Shown one piece after another: positions 20,907 through 30,690 of a stretch of DNA of 64,000 nt. The translations under genes were made by a program, and so were the position numbers. Within the stretch, counting starts at the first letter, position 1. Each line of letters starts with the position of its first letter. Location: contig CAUYUJ010016708.1 of assembly GCA_963575745.1 (NCBI GenBank), positions 115,001 through 179,000 of the forward strand. The letters run 5' to 3'. Under the pieces are notes generated by a model that had not been told where the DNA came from, made no database searches, and worked only from the letters and a program-made list of their open reading frames with translations. The stretch is from Prorocentrum cordatum (lineage: Eukaryota > Sar > Dinophyceae > Prorocentrales > Prorocentraceae).

Positions 20907-21119
20907 TTTGGACGCCCGAAATGGGTACGGAAAGAATGGGTACAATGCCCAACAACAAATGTTGTCCCAAGCCAACAGCGGCCGCTGTTGGGCAGGCGGC
21001 CTTCTGTCGCGAATGGACACAGGCCGCGGCGGCGTGGACAGCGAATCCTGTTCAGAATGAACAAGAACTGCTGTTGGGCATCGTACCCATTCTTTCCGTG
21101 CCCATCTCGGGCGTCCAGA
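20907..21119. repeat. Foldback element family B, copy B3, TSD CTGA
   Basis: Full arms TTTGGACGCCCGAAATGGGT and CATCTCGGGCGTCCAGA, inner palindrome CAACAGCGGCCGCTGTTG, and CTGA on both sides (20,903-20,906 and 21,120-21,123). It lies within what reads as a minus-strand gene. Confidence 0.85.
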
Positions 21120-21342
21120 CTGAAGGCGGCGCGCAGAAGCCCCTGAGATCCGGCGTAGCGTAAAGATTGCAACACCGTGAAAAGCCGCGCCCAGAGCCCC
21201 GGACCCTGTCTTTCTGCGTCATTTTTCGAGCCTGATCGATCTATGAGGGCCCCGAACCCGAAAAAAGGCGAAAACGCCCGGCTCGAAAAAATTGAGTCGC
21301 CAGGATCTCATGGGCCAGCCCAACTACTGCAGTCTATGGTCG

Positions 21343-21515
21343 ACACGAAGTCGGGCCCGCCCCTACAGGAGGAGTATTCAAAACTGGTAAAAAAAATAAT
21401 CGGGGGGGATTTTTGTTTAACAATTGTTGCATATATGTTTAGTGCATTTTCCGTGTATTTGTTCGCCCAAAATCCGCCTGTAGGGGAACATGCCCGACCT
21501 AAGGTTAATACATGT
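21343..21515. repeat. Foldback element family D, copy D9 (diverged)
   Basis: Left arm AAGTCGGGCCCGCCCCTACAGG, right arm CCTGTAGGGGAACATGCCCG ending ACCTAAG. About 170 bp, AT-rich centre. From 21,515 to 21,690 the sequence is AT-rich with no recognised feature. Confidence 0.6.
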
Positions 21516-21689
21516 AGAATAAGATAAAACGGGTTTAAATAACAACGATGTGCTATGTATATTGCATGTATTTGCGGGATGGTTTATTTCTTGCGCAAAA
21601 AGTCTCCCAGTTAAGACATTGGCACTGGGTTGAACATTGTACTTAAGATGTCAGAGAAAAGATCGCTGGACGCTCTCCCCGGACCCCTG

Positions 21690-21990
21690 ACGTGGTGATT
21701 TTTTCACGACGTCGACCCCCAGAGGTCTCGACCGTTCCCCCCAGGACCGGTTTTTCATCCCGAGTCGTTCTTGGACGGTTCCAAGGCCCGGTAAGGGCCC
21801 CCTGGAAGCCGAAGACAATGAGAAACCTCCCGTCGCGAATTTTTCAGAACGCGACAGGGTCTGCGCCTGGCCACTGAGAGCCTTCGCCGGGCCCCGGGAC
21901 TGCCAACGAAACGACCGGGATGAAAAACAAGTCCCGGGGCATGGGTCCAGACCGCTGCAGGGGGTCCATCCACGTCGTGACAGAAATATC
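21690..21990. repeat. Long foldback element, single copy
   Basis: GGTTTTTCATCCCGAGTCGT on the left is answered by ACGACCGGGATGAAAAAC on the right, with outer ACGTCGACCCCC / GGGGGTCCATCCACGT and GGTCTCGACC / GGTCCAGACC. Inner GGGGCCC runs complete the fold. About 300 bp, non-coding. Confidence 0.6.
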
Positions 21991-22265
21991 ATAGCGTCGG
22001 GGGTCTTATCCAAAGAGGTGGCGCGAGGGGGGTCTTCTGAGAAGCCCGTGGGCCTCTGCGAAGCCCTCCCGCCTTCGAAGCTCAGAAAGTCCAGGCTTCG
22101 CTAAGGGCTGCTTTCCTTTCAGGACAGCCCCGGCCCTCCCGAAGCCTCGGAAACCCTCCAGCAAGGGCTCCCGGAGGGTTTTCGGAGGGTTTCGGGGGGG
22201 GGATCTGGGAAGGGTTTTCGTCGCTTTCTGGGGGTAGCCAATCCCTAGTGAACCATGGGCTTTGT

Positions 22266-22345
22266 AATTCTATTTTGGCGGCGCGCAGAAGGGGGTATGG
22301 GGAGGGGGGAAGGCTCCTTAGAAGCAGGGGTGCTTGGCGAACAGC
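22266..22345. repeat. Family P half-copy (P3)
   Basis: GGCGGCGCGCAGAAGGGGGT to CTTAGAAGCAGGGGTGCTTG; the opposite arm is missing. From 22,345 to 22,560 nothing is recognised. Confidence 0.5.
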
Positions 22346-22559
22346 CCAGGGGAGAGCAGCACAAGGTTATCCAGGGGCGCAGATGGTCCATGCCTTCGGC
22401 GAGCCTCCCCCCCCCCGGGCGAGCACGTGCAATGCCAGTCCCTGGGCTATTCGCCTCTGGCGTCCCCGTCGATTCTTGGATGGACGCTGGACTCCCCCCG
22501 GGCGGCGGCGCTCATGGCGCGCTCCGCGCGCCAGGCAGGGGGGTGTTGTGCCGATGCAG

Positions 22560-22857
22560 GAGCCCTCCCTCTTCCTCCTCCTCCGCCTCCTCCTCCTCCT
22601 CCTCTTCCCCCTGCTCTTCCCCCTGCTCCTCCTCCTCCTCCTCCTCCGCCTCCTCCTCCTCCTCCTCCTCCTCCTCCTCCTCCTCCTCCTCCTCCTCCTC
22701 CTCCTCCTCCTCCTCCTCCTCCTCTCCTCCTCCTCCTCCTCCTCCTCCTCCTCCTCCTCCTCCTCGTCCTCGCTCTCCTCCCTCCTCCTCCTCCTCCTCC
22801 TCCTCCTCCTCCTCCTTCTCCTCCTCCTCCTCCTCCTCCTCCTCCTCCTCCGTCGTT
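22560..22857. repeat. (CCT)n polypyrimidine tract
   Basis: About 300 bp of CTCCTC units. It truncates the 3' end of the minus-strand gene that follows, or lies in its intron or UTR. Confidence 0.95.
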
Positions 22858-23531
22858 TCTTCTTCTTCGAGCCTCGGCCTCCACGTTCTCCACGTCGTCG
22901 TCTGGGGGGAGGATGCCGGTCGACGCCATCCGCGCCCTCAGCACCATCTGCTGCTGCCTCGCCTCGATGTGGGCCCTCGAGGGCTTCCCCTTCACCCAGT
23001 CGGTGATCGGGGTCCAATCGGAGACGTCCCGGGACGCCAAAGAGACCATCCACTTGTTCATCTGCTCGTCCAACACGATGCTGAAGTTGTCGGGGAAGAT
23101 CCGGCACAGGTCCACGAACTTGGTGCTCTTGACGCCCTCCAGGCCCTTCCGAGCCTGCTGCACGGCGGGGTCCTGGCCCAGGATGCCGACCTCTGACAGC
23201 CCGTTGTGCCGGTGCAGCGCGTGGATGACAAAAGAAGCAGAAGTTGTGCAAGCACAAACTTTCGGAGGTTCGCGCGGACTTCTTGGATCGGCGCCGGAGG
23301 CGCCGCGAGGCGGTTCCAGCGCAGTTCCAGGAAATCTGCACGCAGCGCCGACCGCCTGTGCCTGTGCAGCTTCTCGTCCTTCGAGCTGATCTCGATGCGC
23401 AGAGCCTGTGCGTTCTCGAGCCTGTTCCTCGGGCGTATCCTGTCCGGGAGCCTCCCCTGATCCGGGCTGGGAAGCGCGTCCCCGCTGCCGGCGGCGGAGC
23501 AGTCCCCGGCGGACCGCTGCGGCAGCGCCAC
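22858..23531 (-). CDS. Exon(s) of unrecognised gene, second copy of its domain
   Basis: The minus strand encodes, upstream, RNRLENAQALRIEISSKDEK and, downstream, NGLSEVGILGQDPAVQQARK, VKSTKFVDLCRIFPDNFSIV and DEQMNKWMVSLASRDV, then an acidic/basic end (DDDVENVEAEARRRR) that runs into the repeat. The family A element A6 (23,221-23,356) interrupts it; the sequence LHRH occurs on both sides in the same frame, so the frame continues without the element. The core (I..L...G ... K..DL...FP..F.......WMVSL) resembles the C-terminal core of the 23,592-24,539 frame. The general shape (helices, then F-P-x-x-F and a V-x-L strand) is reminiscent of a winged-helix or LOTUS-like fold, but that is only a guess. 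Confidence 0.5.
23221..23356. repeat. Foldback element family A, copy A6, inside an exon
   Basis: TTTCGGAGGTTCGCGCGGAC and the GGCGCCGGAGGCGCC core remain. Direct repeats TGTGCCGGTGCAGC (23,206-23,219) and TGTGCCTGTGCAGC (23,357-23,370) flank it and encode the same residues on the minus strand, so the insertion duplicated part of an exon. Confidence 0.7.
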
Positions 23532-23591
23532 CTATCAGTGGCGACGTCAGGATGGGCTCAGGGGAGGGTGCATCGACCCCCAAGTAATCAT

Positions 23592-24539
23592 TCATCGCCG
23601 ATATGAGCCCGATGGCCCACCCCGCCCAGGAACGTGCGGATCGCCATCCTGGGCATATTGCCGATCTATCGGAGATGTTTCCCCCACTGAGCTGGGCCCC
23701 CCTCTTGTACACTGAGCTGGGCCCCCCTCTTGTAGTTGCCCCCTAACCTCTGCGTCTTCGGTCAGGCTCACCATGATAGCACCGTCGCGCATCTCGAGGT
23801 AAAAGACCTCGGGGTACTCTCTGAGCATGTCCTCTATCTTCCGCTTCTTCTTCCCAACCCCGAACCACTTGTCGTTGCGTAGGTTTCTGACGGTGACATC
23901 CGAACCGATCGTTGAGACGTGCGCAAACGTGCCCTTGGGGCCAACCATGGTCATCGCGTTGTAGAGCGCTCGGGCCATGTCATCGAGCTTACCCCTGGGG
24001 TTCTCCGCGACAACTTTGCGCTTCTTCGTCGGAGGCTCAGGGACTTTTTCTCTGATGAGCATTTGTCTACTGAGGTCCGTGAGCGCCACGACGCCCCAGC
24101 CTTCCTCATCCTCGAGGTGCGCGAATTGGCCTGGAGCCTCCTGCAGGCAGTCGTACATCTGGGGCGGGTTGGGATACGTCGCCCGGAGGGCTACCCACGC
24201 CTGCCACATCCTAGACCAAATGCTGAACGGCTTGTTCAGTTCTTGCTGCGCCACCGTCTCCGAGGCCAGCGTGGCGATCGCGATGGACTCCTCTGTCTGG
24301 TTCCATAACAGCTTGCGGAGCTCCGAGAAGAATCTTTCCTTGAGCGGCTTCCTCAAGACTTCCACCTCGTCCAACTCTATTTTACCACCTAATGGGGTCA
24401 AATTCGTCCGCTTCACCGCCATCACCTTACCGCTCTTCTCGACCCGCACCTGGAAGCGGTCCGGGTCAACGCCGTCCTGGCCGAGCACGACGGCCGCCTC
24501 GCCATGCATTGCGAGGTCGACGGAATTCAAGATCGACAC
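23592..24539 (-). CDS. Large exon of unrecognised gene (about 315 codons), minus strand
   Basis: Open for 948 bp on the minus strand. It begins just after ...TTCTACAG, a good 3' splice site, and has no convincing ATG at its start (the first codon is GTG), so it is probably an internal exon. Visible parts: RFQVRVEKSGKVMAVKRTNL near the N-terminus, a small beta motif often seen in dinoflagellate proteins; a helical middle (FSELRKLLWNQTEESIAIAT, FSIWSRMWQAWVALRATYPN); a basic NLS-like PPTKKRKVV; and a C-terminal core (KGTFAHVSTIGSDVTVRNLR, KKKRKIEDMLREYPEVFYLE, GAIMVSLTEDAEV) resembling the core at 22,858-23,240. A perfect tandem copy of about 23 bp (GAGCTGGGCCCCCCTCTTGT) lies near its 3' end. 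Nuclear nucleic-acid binding is plausible; the function is unknown. Confidence 0.6.
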   Translation of the reverse strand: MSILNSVDLAMHGEAAVVLGQDGVDPDRFQVRVEKSGKVMAVKRTNLTPLGGKIELDEVEVLRKPLKERFFSELRKLLWNQTEESIAIATLASETVAQQELNKPFSIWSRMWQAWVALRATYPNPPQMYDCLQEAPGQFAHLEDEEGWGVVALTDLSRQMLIREKVPEPPTKKRKVVAENPRGKLDDMARALYNAMTMVGPKGTFAHVSTIGSDVTVRNLRNDKWFGVGKKKRKIEDMLREYPEVFYLEMRDGAIMVSLTEDAEVRGQLQEGGPAQCTRGGPSSVGETSPIDRQYAQDGDPHVPGRGGPSGSYRR

Positions 24540-24769
24540 CTGTAGAACTCAAGAAACTGCACACGGTAGCTTCGCGCGGCGTGGGCACGCGCAAAGGTTC
24601 TTGACACCGCGTCGATCCTTAACCTTGAATCGATCGCGACCCCAATCGTTCAAGGTTGAATCCCGTCGGGTCTACTGGCGTTACCGTGTCCATCGGTGCT
24701 GCCGCGTCGCGGACTTCAACCTTGAACGCATTCGCAGGGGTCGCTCGCGCGCCAACGCCGCATGAACCT

Positions 24770-24925
24770 ACCGTAGACATGAGCTCGCGAAGGTCCGCGC
24801 GGATCTCTGGCGCCGGCGCCAGGCTCCCCTGCTCCACACCCCTCTCGAGGGCAACGCCAGGGGGGCACCGCCCCCGGGAGGGGGGGAGGTCGACCTGGAT
24901 TCGGCGACACGTCATCGACGGATCG
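24770..24925. repeat. Possible family A remnant (A7)
   Basis: AAGGTCCGCGCGGATCTCTG and GGCGCCGGCGCC are present, but the right arm is not clear. Confidence 0.35.
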
Positions 24926-24942
24926 GCGACAGGCCCCTGAGA

Positions 24943-25400
24943 TTAGGTCGGGCACGTCCTCCTGCAGTTGGGTCGAGAGTCCCCCTACAGGCGGATCTTG
25001 GACGCAAGATCAACAAATAGTCAAGCACTGCCTAAAAAGAGGATCCAAGAAGACTTGAAACAAAAATCGTCCCCAGACTTTTTAAACTGTTTTTGAATAT
25101 TCCTCCTGCAAAGGGACAGGCCCGACTGAATCTTACAGGCGGATTTTCGAGACGAAAAACAAAAATGATAGCCACAAATGCTAAGACATAGCCAAACGTG
25201 GTCAAAACATCGCCCGAGAACTATGTTTTAAATATGTTTGAAGATGCCTCCTGTCAAGGGACAGGCACGACTTAATCCTTCAGGCTGATGTTCGAAACGA
25301 AAAACTTCAGAATGGCCAACAAAATCTAAGAAATAGCCAAACGTAGGCAAAATTTGGCCCCCAGACGATTTTTGTCACTATTCTCGAATATCGGGGGCGC
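24943..25400. repeat. Cluster of family D fragments (D3-D5)
   Basis: Three successive stretches, each with a D arm (GGTCGGGCACGTCCTCCTGC; AAAGGGACAGGCCCGACTGA; AAGGGACAGGCACGACTTAA) and the D interior (ATCGTCCCCAGACT, ATAGCCAAACGT). An old tandem or nested D cluster. From 25,400 to 25,715 there is only a GATCCATGGATT-type palindrome. Confidence 0.55.
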
Positions 25401-25720
25401 GCAAACATAGATTAGCGATCCATGGATTTGGCGCGCGGTCGCCAACTCCATGGATCGGGGGAGGCGCCCTCCTCAAAAATGCGGCCGCGGCCGCCTCGAT
25501 CGGCGGCGGAAATCCGCGAGTTCCCAAGGAAACGGGACCCGTCGCTAATCCACGCCCCCTTGATCCATGTTTGCGATCGCCTGATCCTTCTCGTCCTCCT
25601 CATAATCCTCCTTCTTATGTCTTCTCCCTCTCCTCAACAGTTCTCCTCCCCCAAGGCGTTCCACGACGGCCGGGGGAACACACAGCCCAAAGCTTGGCCA
25701 GACTTCAGCCCAATGCCTGG

Positions 25721-26060
25721 CTTAGGTCGGGCATGTCCCCCTACAGGCGGATGTTCGACGAAACATAAAAAACATTGAGACATACTCCAAACTGACTACC
25801 TACCAGACCACCCCAACCCAACCCGAAGACCCCAATTTCGGGTGGGGGGGGGGGGGTACGGGTTCCATATGTGTTTTTCCAATGTTCCCCGACCCCACCC
25901 CCAACTGGAAGCGGAGGGCAAATCTGAGGCCTTCGGGTTGGGTCGGGGTGGTTTGGTGGGTGGTGACAGAGTGGCCCAAGGCAGTCAAAAACTCGTCCCC
26001 AGACCACTTTCCTGACCATTTCTGAACACTCCTCCCGCAGAGGTTCGTGCCCGACTCCAG
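25721..26060. repeat. Foldback element family D, copy D6, TSD GCCTGG, split by F1
   Basis: Family D: arms CTTARGTCGGGCRTGTCCCC and inverse, AT-rich interior with TCGTCCCCAGAC, about 150-160 bp, 6-bp target duplication. Here the left arm CTTAGGTCGGGCATGTCCCC starts at 25,721 and the right arm ends CCCGACTCCAG at 26,060. GCCTGG flanks both sides (25,715-25,720 and 26,061-26,066). F1 is nested inside. Confidence 0.85.
25797..25966. repeat. Foldback element family F, copy F1 (nested in D6)
   Basis: Arms CTACCTACCAGACCACCCCA and its inverse ending GGTTTGGTGGGTGGTGA, with AACCCAACCCGAAG / CTTCGGGTTGGGT inside. About 170 bp. Family D interior sequence resumes immediately after it. Confidence 0.8.
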
Positions 26061-26099
26061 GCCTGGCGGCACGGGGCCCTGCGCCCTCGGCGACCTCCC

Positions 26100-26225
26100 A
26101 GCGTGAAGGGGCCCCGGGAAATACTCCCAAATGGCCCAGAACAGTTTAAAAAAACTCGTCCCCAGACCACTCTTCCGACCGTTTCTGACCACTCCTCCCG
26201 CAGAGGGACGTGCCCGACACCAGGC
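26100..26225. repeat. Family D fragment D7 (right part)
   Basis: AAAACTCGTCCCCAGACCAC to CGCAGAGGGACGTGCCCGAC. The flank after it (CACGGGGCCCTGCGCCC) repeats the flank after D6, so this may be a tandem duplicate of D6 plus its flank. Confidence 0.6.
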
Positions 26226-26306
26226 CAGGGCTGCACGGGGCCCTGCGCCCGCCCGAGAGCAGTCCTATATGACATCGGTTCCGGGAGATCTTTTGATCGA
26301 TACTGA

Positions 26307-26480
26307 CTACCTACCAGACCACCCCAACCCAACCCGAAGACCCGAATTTGACCCGAATTTCGGGTTGGGGGGGGTACGGATACCATGTGTTTTTTCAACG
26401 TTCCCCGACCCCCCCCCCACTGGAAATCGAGGATAAATTTGGGCCTTCGGGTTGGGTTGGGGTGGTTTGGTGGGTGGTGA
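26307..26480. repeat. Foldback element family F, copy F2
   Basis: Same arms as F1 (ACTACCTACCAGACC ... GGTGGTTTGGTGGGTGGTGA) and a shared TTTTTC(A)ACGTTCCCCGACC interior. Confidence 0.8.
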
Positions 26481-26737
26481 GATACACTGCACCTGCAGCC
26501 CCGAGAATGGCACCATCGAGCGCGCAAGGATCGACTGCAGAGCTCAAAACATCTGGATTCTCAAAACAAACTTTCAAATCTCTCACAAGGTTCAAAAAAA
26601 CGACCCCAGGATGTCACATTGTCTCCGGAAAGGGGGGGGGCGCGCCCGACGCGGCCCCCGAGAGCGCGGCCGCGCGCGCCCCGGGCGGAGGGCGGGGGGC
26701 GGGCTCCCTCGGGCCGCCCTCGGCGACCTCCCAAAGT

Positions 26738-26967
26738 TTGGACGCCCGAGTTATCCGGGGTAACTCGGGTCCGGGGTAACTCCGGTTCGAATTCCCGAAA
26801 AACGAGCCCGAGTTAGCCCTGACCCGAGTTACCCCTGATGATTCGGGGCTCTGGACGCGCGAAATATCCGGGGTAACTCGGGTCCGGGGTAACTCGGGTT
26901 CGAATTCCCGAAAAACGAGCCCGAGTTAGCCCTGACCCGAGTTACCCCTGATGATTCGGGGCTCTGA
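26738..26967. repeat. Tandem pair of about 115-bp units with tRNA B-box-like motif
   Basis: Each unit reads CCGGGGTAACTCGGGTCCGG, then (G)GGTTCGAATTCCC, AACGAGCCCGAGTTAGCCCT and GACCCGAGTTACCCCTGATG. GAGTTA / TAACTC inversions allow folding. GGTTCGAATTCC resembles the polymerase III B box (GGTTCGANTCC), but no A box is obvious. CTCGGCGACCTCCCA and TTTGGACGCCCGA occur on both sides, as if the units were inserted at or copied from a family B site. Confidence 0.6.
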
Positions 26968-26987
26968 CCCTCGGCGACCTCCCAGTG

Positions 26988-27208
26988 TTTGGACGCCCGA
27001 AATGGGCACGGAAACAATGGGCACAGTGCCCAACAACAAATGCTGTCCCGAAGCAAGAGCGGCCGCTGTGGGGCAGGCGGCCTCCTGACTCAAATGCTCA
27101 AATGGACACAGGCCGCGGCGGCGTGGACAGCGAGTCCTGCCCAAAATGAACAGGAACTGCTGTTGGGCATTGTACCCATTCTTTCCGTACCCATTTCGGG
27201 CGTCCAGA
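26988..27208. repeat. Foldback element family B, copy B4, perfect 8-bp TSD TCCCAGTG
   Basis: TTTGGACGCCCGAAATGGGC to TTTCGGGCGTCCAGA with inner AGCGGCCGCT. TCCCAGTG lies on both sides (26,980-26,987 and 27,209-27,216), the clearest target duplication of this family. From 27,216 to 27,760 nothing is recognised. Confidence 0.9.
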
Positions 27209-27848
27209 TCCCAGTGAGCGCCTGGGGGGGGCCCTGACAGGCCCGGGCGAGCGCGTGCCGCTGCCCGCCGAGGAGCCCACCTACCAGGCGCATGGGCGCG
27301 ACGGCCGGCGTTCAGAGCATGCGAAAACGTGCTTTGGACCGCTCTCACAACATCAGACACAAGTAAGACGGAAACAAATGGGAAGAAGTAGGAAAACAGT
27401 GTTTAGGTTCAGCCCTGCAACCCGATGACCCGCATCTCGGGTTCGTGAGCGTTTTCTTGCTCGGCGTTTCGGCATTATTCGGAGGCTGACAGACCTCCTG
27501 CCCTGACGCGTCGATTCGCGGATTGGCCGTTTTCGGTTCGCGAGAGGGCGTCGCGGTCGTCATTTTTGTGAGTCCAGGCCTGTCGGTTTCCGTCCTAGAC
27601 CGTTTTCACTTGATAGAGGTTTACCAGAGGGAGGTTTGTCAACCGCCGAACATTGGGCGGCAAGGGGGGGGAGGGAGGGGTCTGGCTCCAGATCTCTGCT
27701 TAGTACGCCTATTTGAAGGAGTGCGGCCTCTGAGGGAAACTCCACCCGCTCGAAACAGGCGCCAAAGAACAGCCAAGATTTACTCCATGGGGGGGAGGGG
27801 GGGTTTGGGAGCCCGTGCCGATCGGCAAAACAATGAAGAACAAAAACG

Positions 27849-27971
27849 ATCACTGGATGGGGGACGGGCTCCACATGTGTTTTCGCAAGGTTCCCTGACC
27901 CCCCCCCCCGCTGGAAATGGAGGGCAGGTTGAGGCCTTGGGGCTGGGTTGGGGTGGTTTGGTGGGTGGTGA
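27849..27971. repeat. Family F half-copy F3
   Basis: CCACATGTGTTTTCGCAAGG to GGTGGTTTGGTGGGTGGTGA; the left arm is missing. A Q-family segment (27,760-27,850) precedes it. Confidence 0.6.
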
Positions 27972-27972
27972 G

Positions 27973-28157
27973 CCAAGTAACGGCGGGGCGTTGACCCAAG
28001 GAACCCTAAATAAGGAACGAGGCCCCTTTTTCCCGTCTGTTAACGTTCGATTTCGTATCGAAAACCTAAGGAAAATCTAAGGCAAGCTGCGAAACAATTA
28101 AGGAACACGGAGCCCCTCCCCAACGAAAAGGGTTCCTTCTTCAGGGCCCCGACTGTA
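27973..28157. repeat. Foldback element family I, copy I2
   Basis: GGCGGGGCGTTGACCCAAGG to AGGGCCCCGACTGTAACTG, with the same AAGGAACACGGAGCCCCTCC interior as I1. Confidence 0.7.
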
Positions 28158-28320
28158 ACTGCTCGCGAATGGCATGGATCCGTCATGGGGTGGATCTGCG
28201 ATACCTTGCACCGAGGCAGACATGTGTGTTCGTTTGCCGACGTTTGCGAGCAGGCGCTCTGCGAGTAGCGGCACCCGCTCGGTGAGATGCATCTGCCCCG
28301 GAGCCGATCCCCCCACCCTG

Positions 28321-28530
28321 TAGAAGAAGAAGAAGAAGAAGAAAAAGCGCCATAAACATGAACTGTTGGCGCTCCGCGCGGATTTCTTGGATCCGCGCTG
28401 GACCCCCCTCCCCGGCGCGCTCCGCGCGCCAGGGGCGGCGCCGGAGTCGCCGCCAGGGGGGCCCAGCGCGGATCCAAAAAATCCGCGTGGAGCTCAAAAC
28501 GTTTATGTCTATGGCGTTTTTTCTTCTTCG
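28321..28530. repeat. Foldback element family A, copy A8 (complete), ACCCTG repeats
   Basis: The best-preserved copy: GAAGAAAAAGCGCCATAAAC and GGCGCTCCGCGCGGATTTCT at the left are answered by AAATCCGCGTGGAGCTC and GGCGTTTTTTCTTCTTCG at the right. Both core hairpins (GGCGCGCTCCGCGCGCC; GGCGGCGCCGGAGTCGCCGCC read in two arms) are present. ACCCTG flanks it directly (28,315-28,320 and 28,531-28,536). Confidence 0.9.
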
Positions 28531-28739
28531 ACCCTGGGCCCTAATGTTACCCCCGACCCTTCCCTGGCGCGCGGAGCACGCCGGAGGGCGGCTTAAGTTT
28601 GGCCTGTCCCTCTACAGGAGACATGTTCAAAAATAGTTTGAAAATAATGAGGGGACGATTTCGTTGTAGTAATTGTTTGGGCATGTGTTTGGCATATTTG
28701 GAGTAATATGTTTTATTCTCTTGCACAACTGTGCTCTAG

Positions 28740-29720
28740 AGCTCGGACATCTTTATTTTCGTCGTTCGTCGTGTCGTTCGTCCCCCTCGCCCCCCCCCCC
28801 CTGTCCACGCTTCCCAGGGTAGCCCCCCTGGGCCACGGAACCCTTTATTTTCGTCGTTCGTCGTGTCGTTCGTCCCCCTCGCCCCCCCCCGTCCCCCTCG
28901 CCCCCCCCCTGTCCACGCTTCCCAGGGTACCCCTCGCCCCCCCCCCCTGTCCACGCTTCCCAGGGTAGCCCCCCTGGGCCACGGAACCCTTTATTTTCGT
29001 CGTTCGTCGTGTCGTTCGTCCCCTCGCCCCCCTCCCGCCCCCCTCGCCCCCCCTGTCCACGCTTCCCAGGGTACCCCTCGCCCCCCCCCTGTCCACGCTT
29101 CCCAGGGTAGCCCGCCTGGGCACGGAACCCTTTATTTTCGTCGTTCGTCGTGTCGTTCGTCCCCCTCGCCCCCCCCCTGTCCACGCTTCCCAGGGTAGCC
29201 CCCCTGGGCCACGGAACCCTTTATTCTCTTGCACAGCTGTGCTCTAGAGCTCGGACATCTTTATTTTCGTCGTTCGTCGTGTCGTTCGTCCCCCTCGCCC
29301 CCCCCCTGTCCACGCTTCCCAGGGTAGCCCCCCTGGGCCACGGAACCCTTTATTTTCGTCGTTCGTCGTGTCGTTCGTCCCCCTCGCCCCCCCCCCGCCC
29401 CCCCCCCCTGTCCACGCTTCCCAGGGTACCCCTCGCCCCCCCCCCTGTCCACGCTTCCCAGGGTAGCCCCCCTGGGCCACGGAACCCTTTATTTTCGTCG
29501 TTCGTCGTGTCGTTCGTCCCCCTCGCCCCCCTCCCGCCCCCCTCGCCCCCCCCCCCTGTCCACGCTTCCCAGGGTCGCCCCCACCTGTCACGCTTCCCTG
29601 GGTAGCCCGCCTGGGCCACGGAACCCTTTATTTTCGTCGTTCGTCGTGTCGTTCGTCCCCTCGCCCCCCCCCTGTCCACGCTTCCCACGGTAGCCCCCCT
29701 GGGCCACGGAACCCTTTATC
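28740..29720. repeat. 5' terminal array of the 20.9-kb element
   Basis: Tandem units of TTTATTTTCGTCGTTCGTCG, TGTCGTTCGTCCCCCTCGC, C-runs, GTCCACGCTTCCCAGGGTAG, CCCCCCTGGGCCACGGAACC. Each unit holds the hairpin CCCAGG..CCTGGG. The element's own first bases (TTCTCTTGCACA, AGAGCTCGGACATC) recur inside at about 29,222. The same array is at 48,800-49,634. Confidence 0.9.
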
Positions 29721-29769
29721 ATCATACCTACCGGTGTGATCTCGCACTGCTTTATTTCGACCGACCGTG

Positions 29770-30690
29770 TGCCCATAATGCGGCCGTGCTGGTGGTTGTG
29801 CTGGCGGCCGTGCTGGTGGTCGTGGTTGGTGGACGTGCTGGTGGTCGTGCTGGTGGTCGTGCTGCTGGCCGTTCTGGTGGAGGTGCTGGCAGTCGTGCTG
29901 GTGGTCGTGCTGGTACTTGTGCTGGTGGTCGTGCTGGGAAGTGCTGGTGGTCGAGCTGGTGGTCGTGCTGCTGGCTGGTCGTGCTGGTGGTCGTGCTGGT
30001 GGTCGTGCTGGGCTGGTGGTCGTGCTGGTGGTCGTGCTGGCGGTTGTGCTGGTGGTCGTGCTGGTGGCTGGTCGCGTTGGTGGTTGTGCTGGTGATCGTG
30101 CTGGCGGTCGTGTTGGTGGCCGTTCTGGTGGAGGTGCTGGTGATCGTGCTGGTGGTCGTGCTGGTGGTCGTGCTGGTGGTTGTGCTGGTGGTCGTGCTGG
30201 TGGCTGGCCGTGCTGGAGGTGCTGGTGGTCGTGTTGGTGGTCGTGCTTGGTCGTGCTGGTGGCTGGCCGTGCTGGAGGTGCTGGTGGCTGGTCGTGCTGG
30301 TGGTCGTGCTGGTGGTCGTGCTGGTGGTCGTGCTGGTGCTTGTGCTGGTGGTCGTGCTGGCGGTCGTGTTGGTGGCCGTTCTGGTGGAGGTGCTGGTGGT
30401 CGTGCTGGTGTCGTGCTGGTGGTCGTGCTGGTGGTTGTGCTGGTGGTCGTGCTGGTGGCTGGGCGTGCCGGTGCTTGTGCTGGTGGTCGTGCTGGCGGTC
30501 GTGTTGGTGGCCGTTCTGGTGGAGGTGCTGGTGGTCGTGCTGGTGGTCGTGCTGGTGGTTCTGCTGGTGGTCGTGCTGGTGGCTGGCCGTGCTGGAGGTG
30601 CTGGTGGTCGTGTTGGTGGTCGTGCTGGTGGTCGTGCTCGCGGTCGTGTTGCTGGCCGTTGTGCTGGTGATCGTGCTGGTGGTCGTGCTG
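29770..30690. repeat. Minisatellite, 12-bp unit GGTCGTGCTGGT
   Basis: Over 60 imperfect units of GTGCTGGTGGTC and GTGCTGGCGGTC. All three frames are open but encode only V/L, W/C or A/G strings, so they are not counted as genes. Confidence 0.95.
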
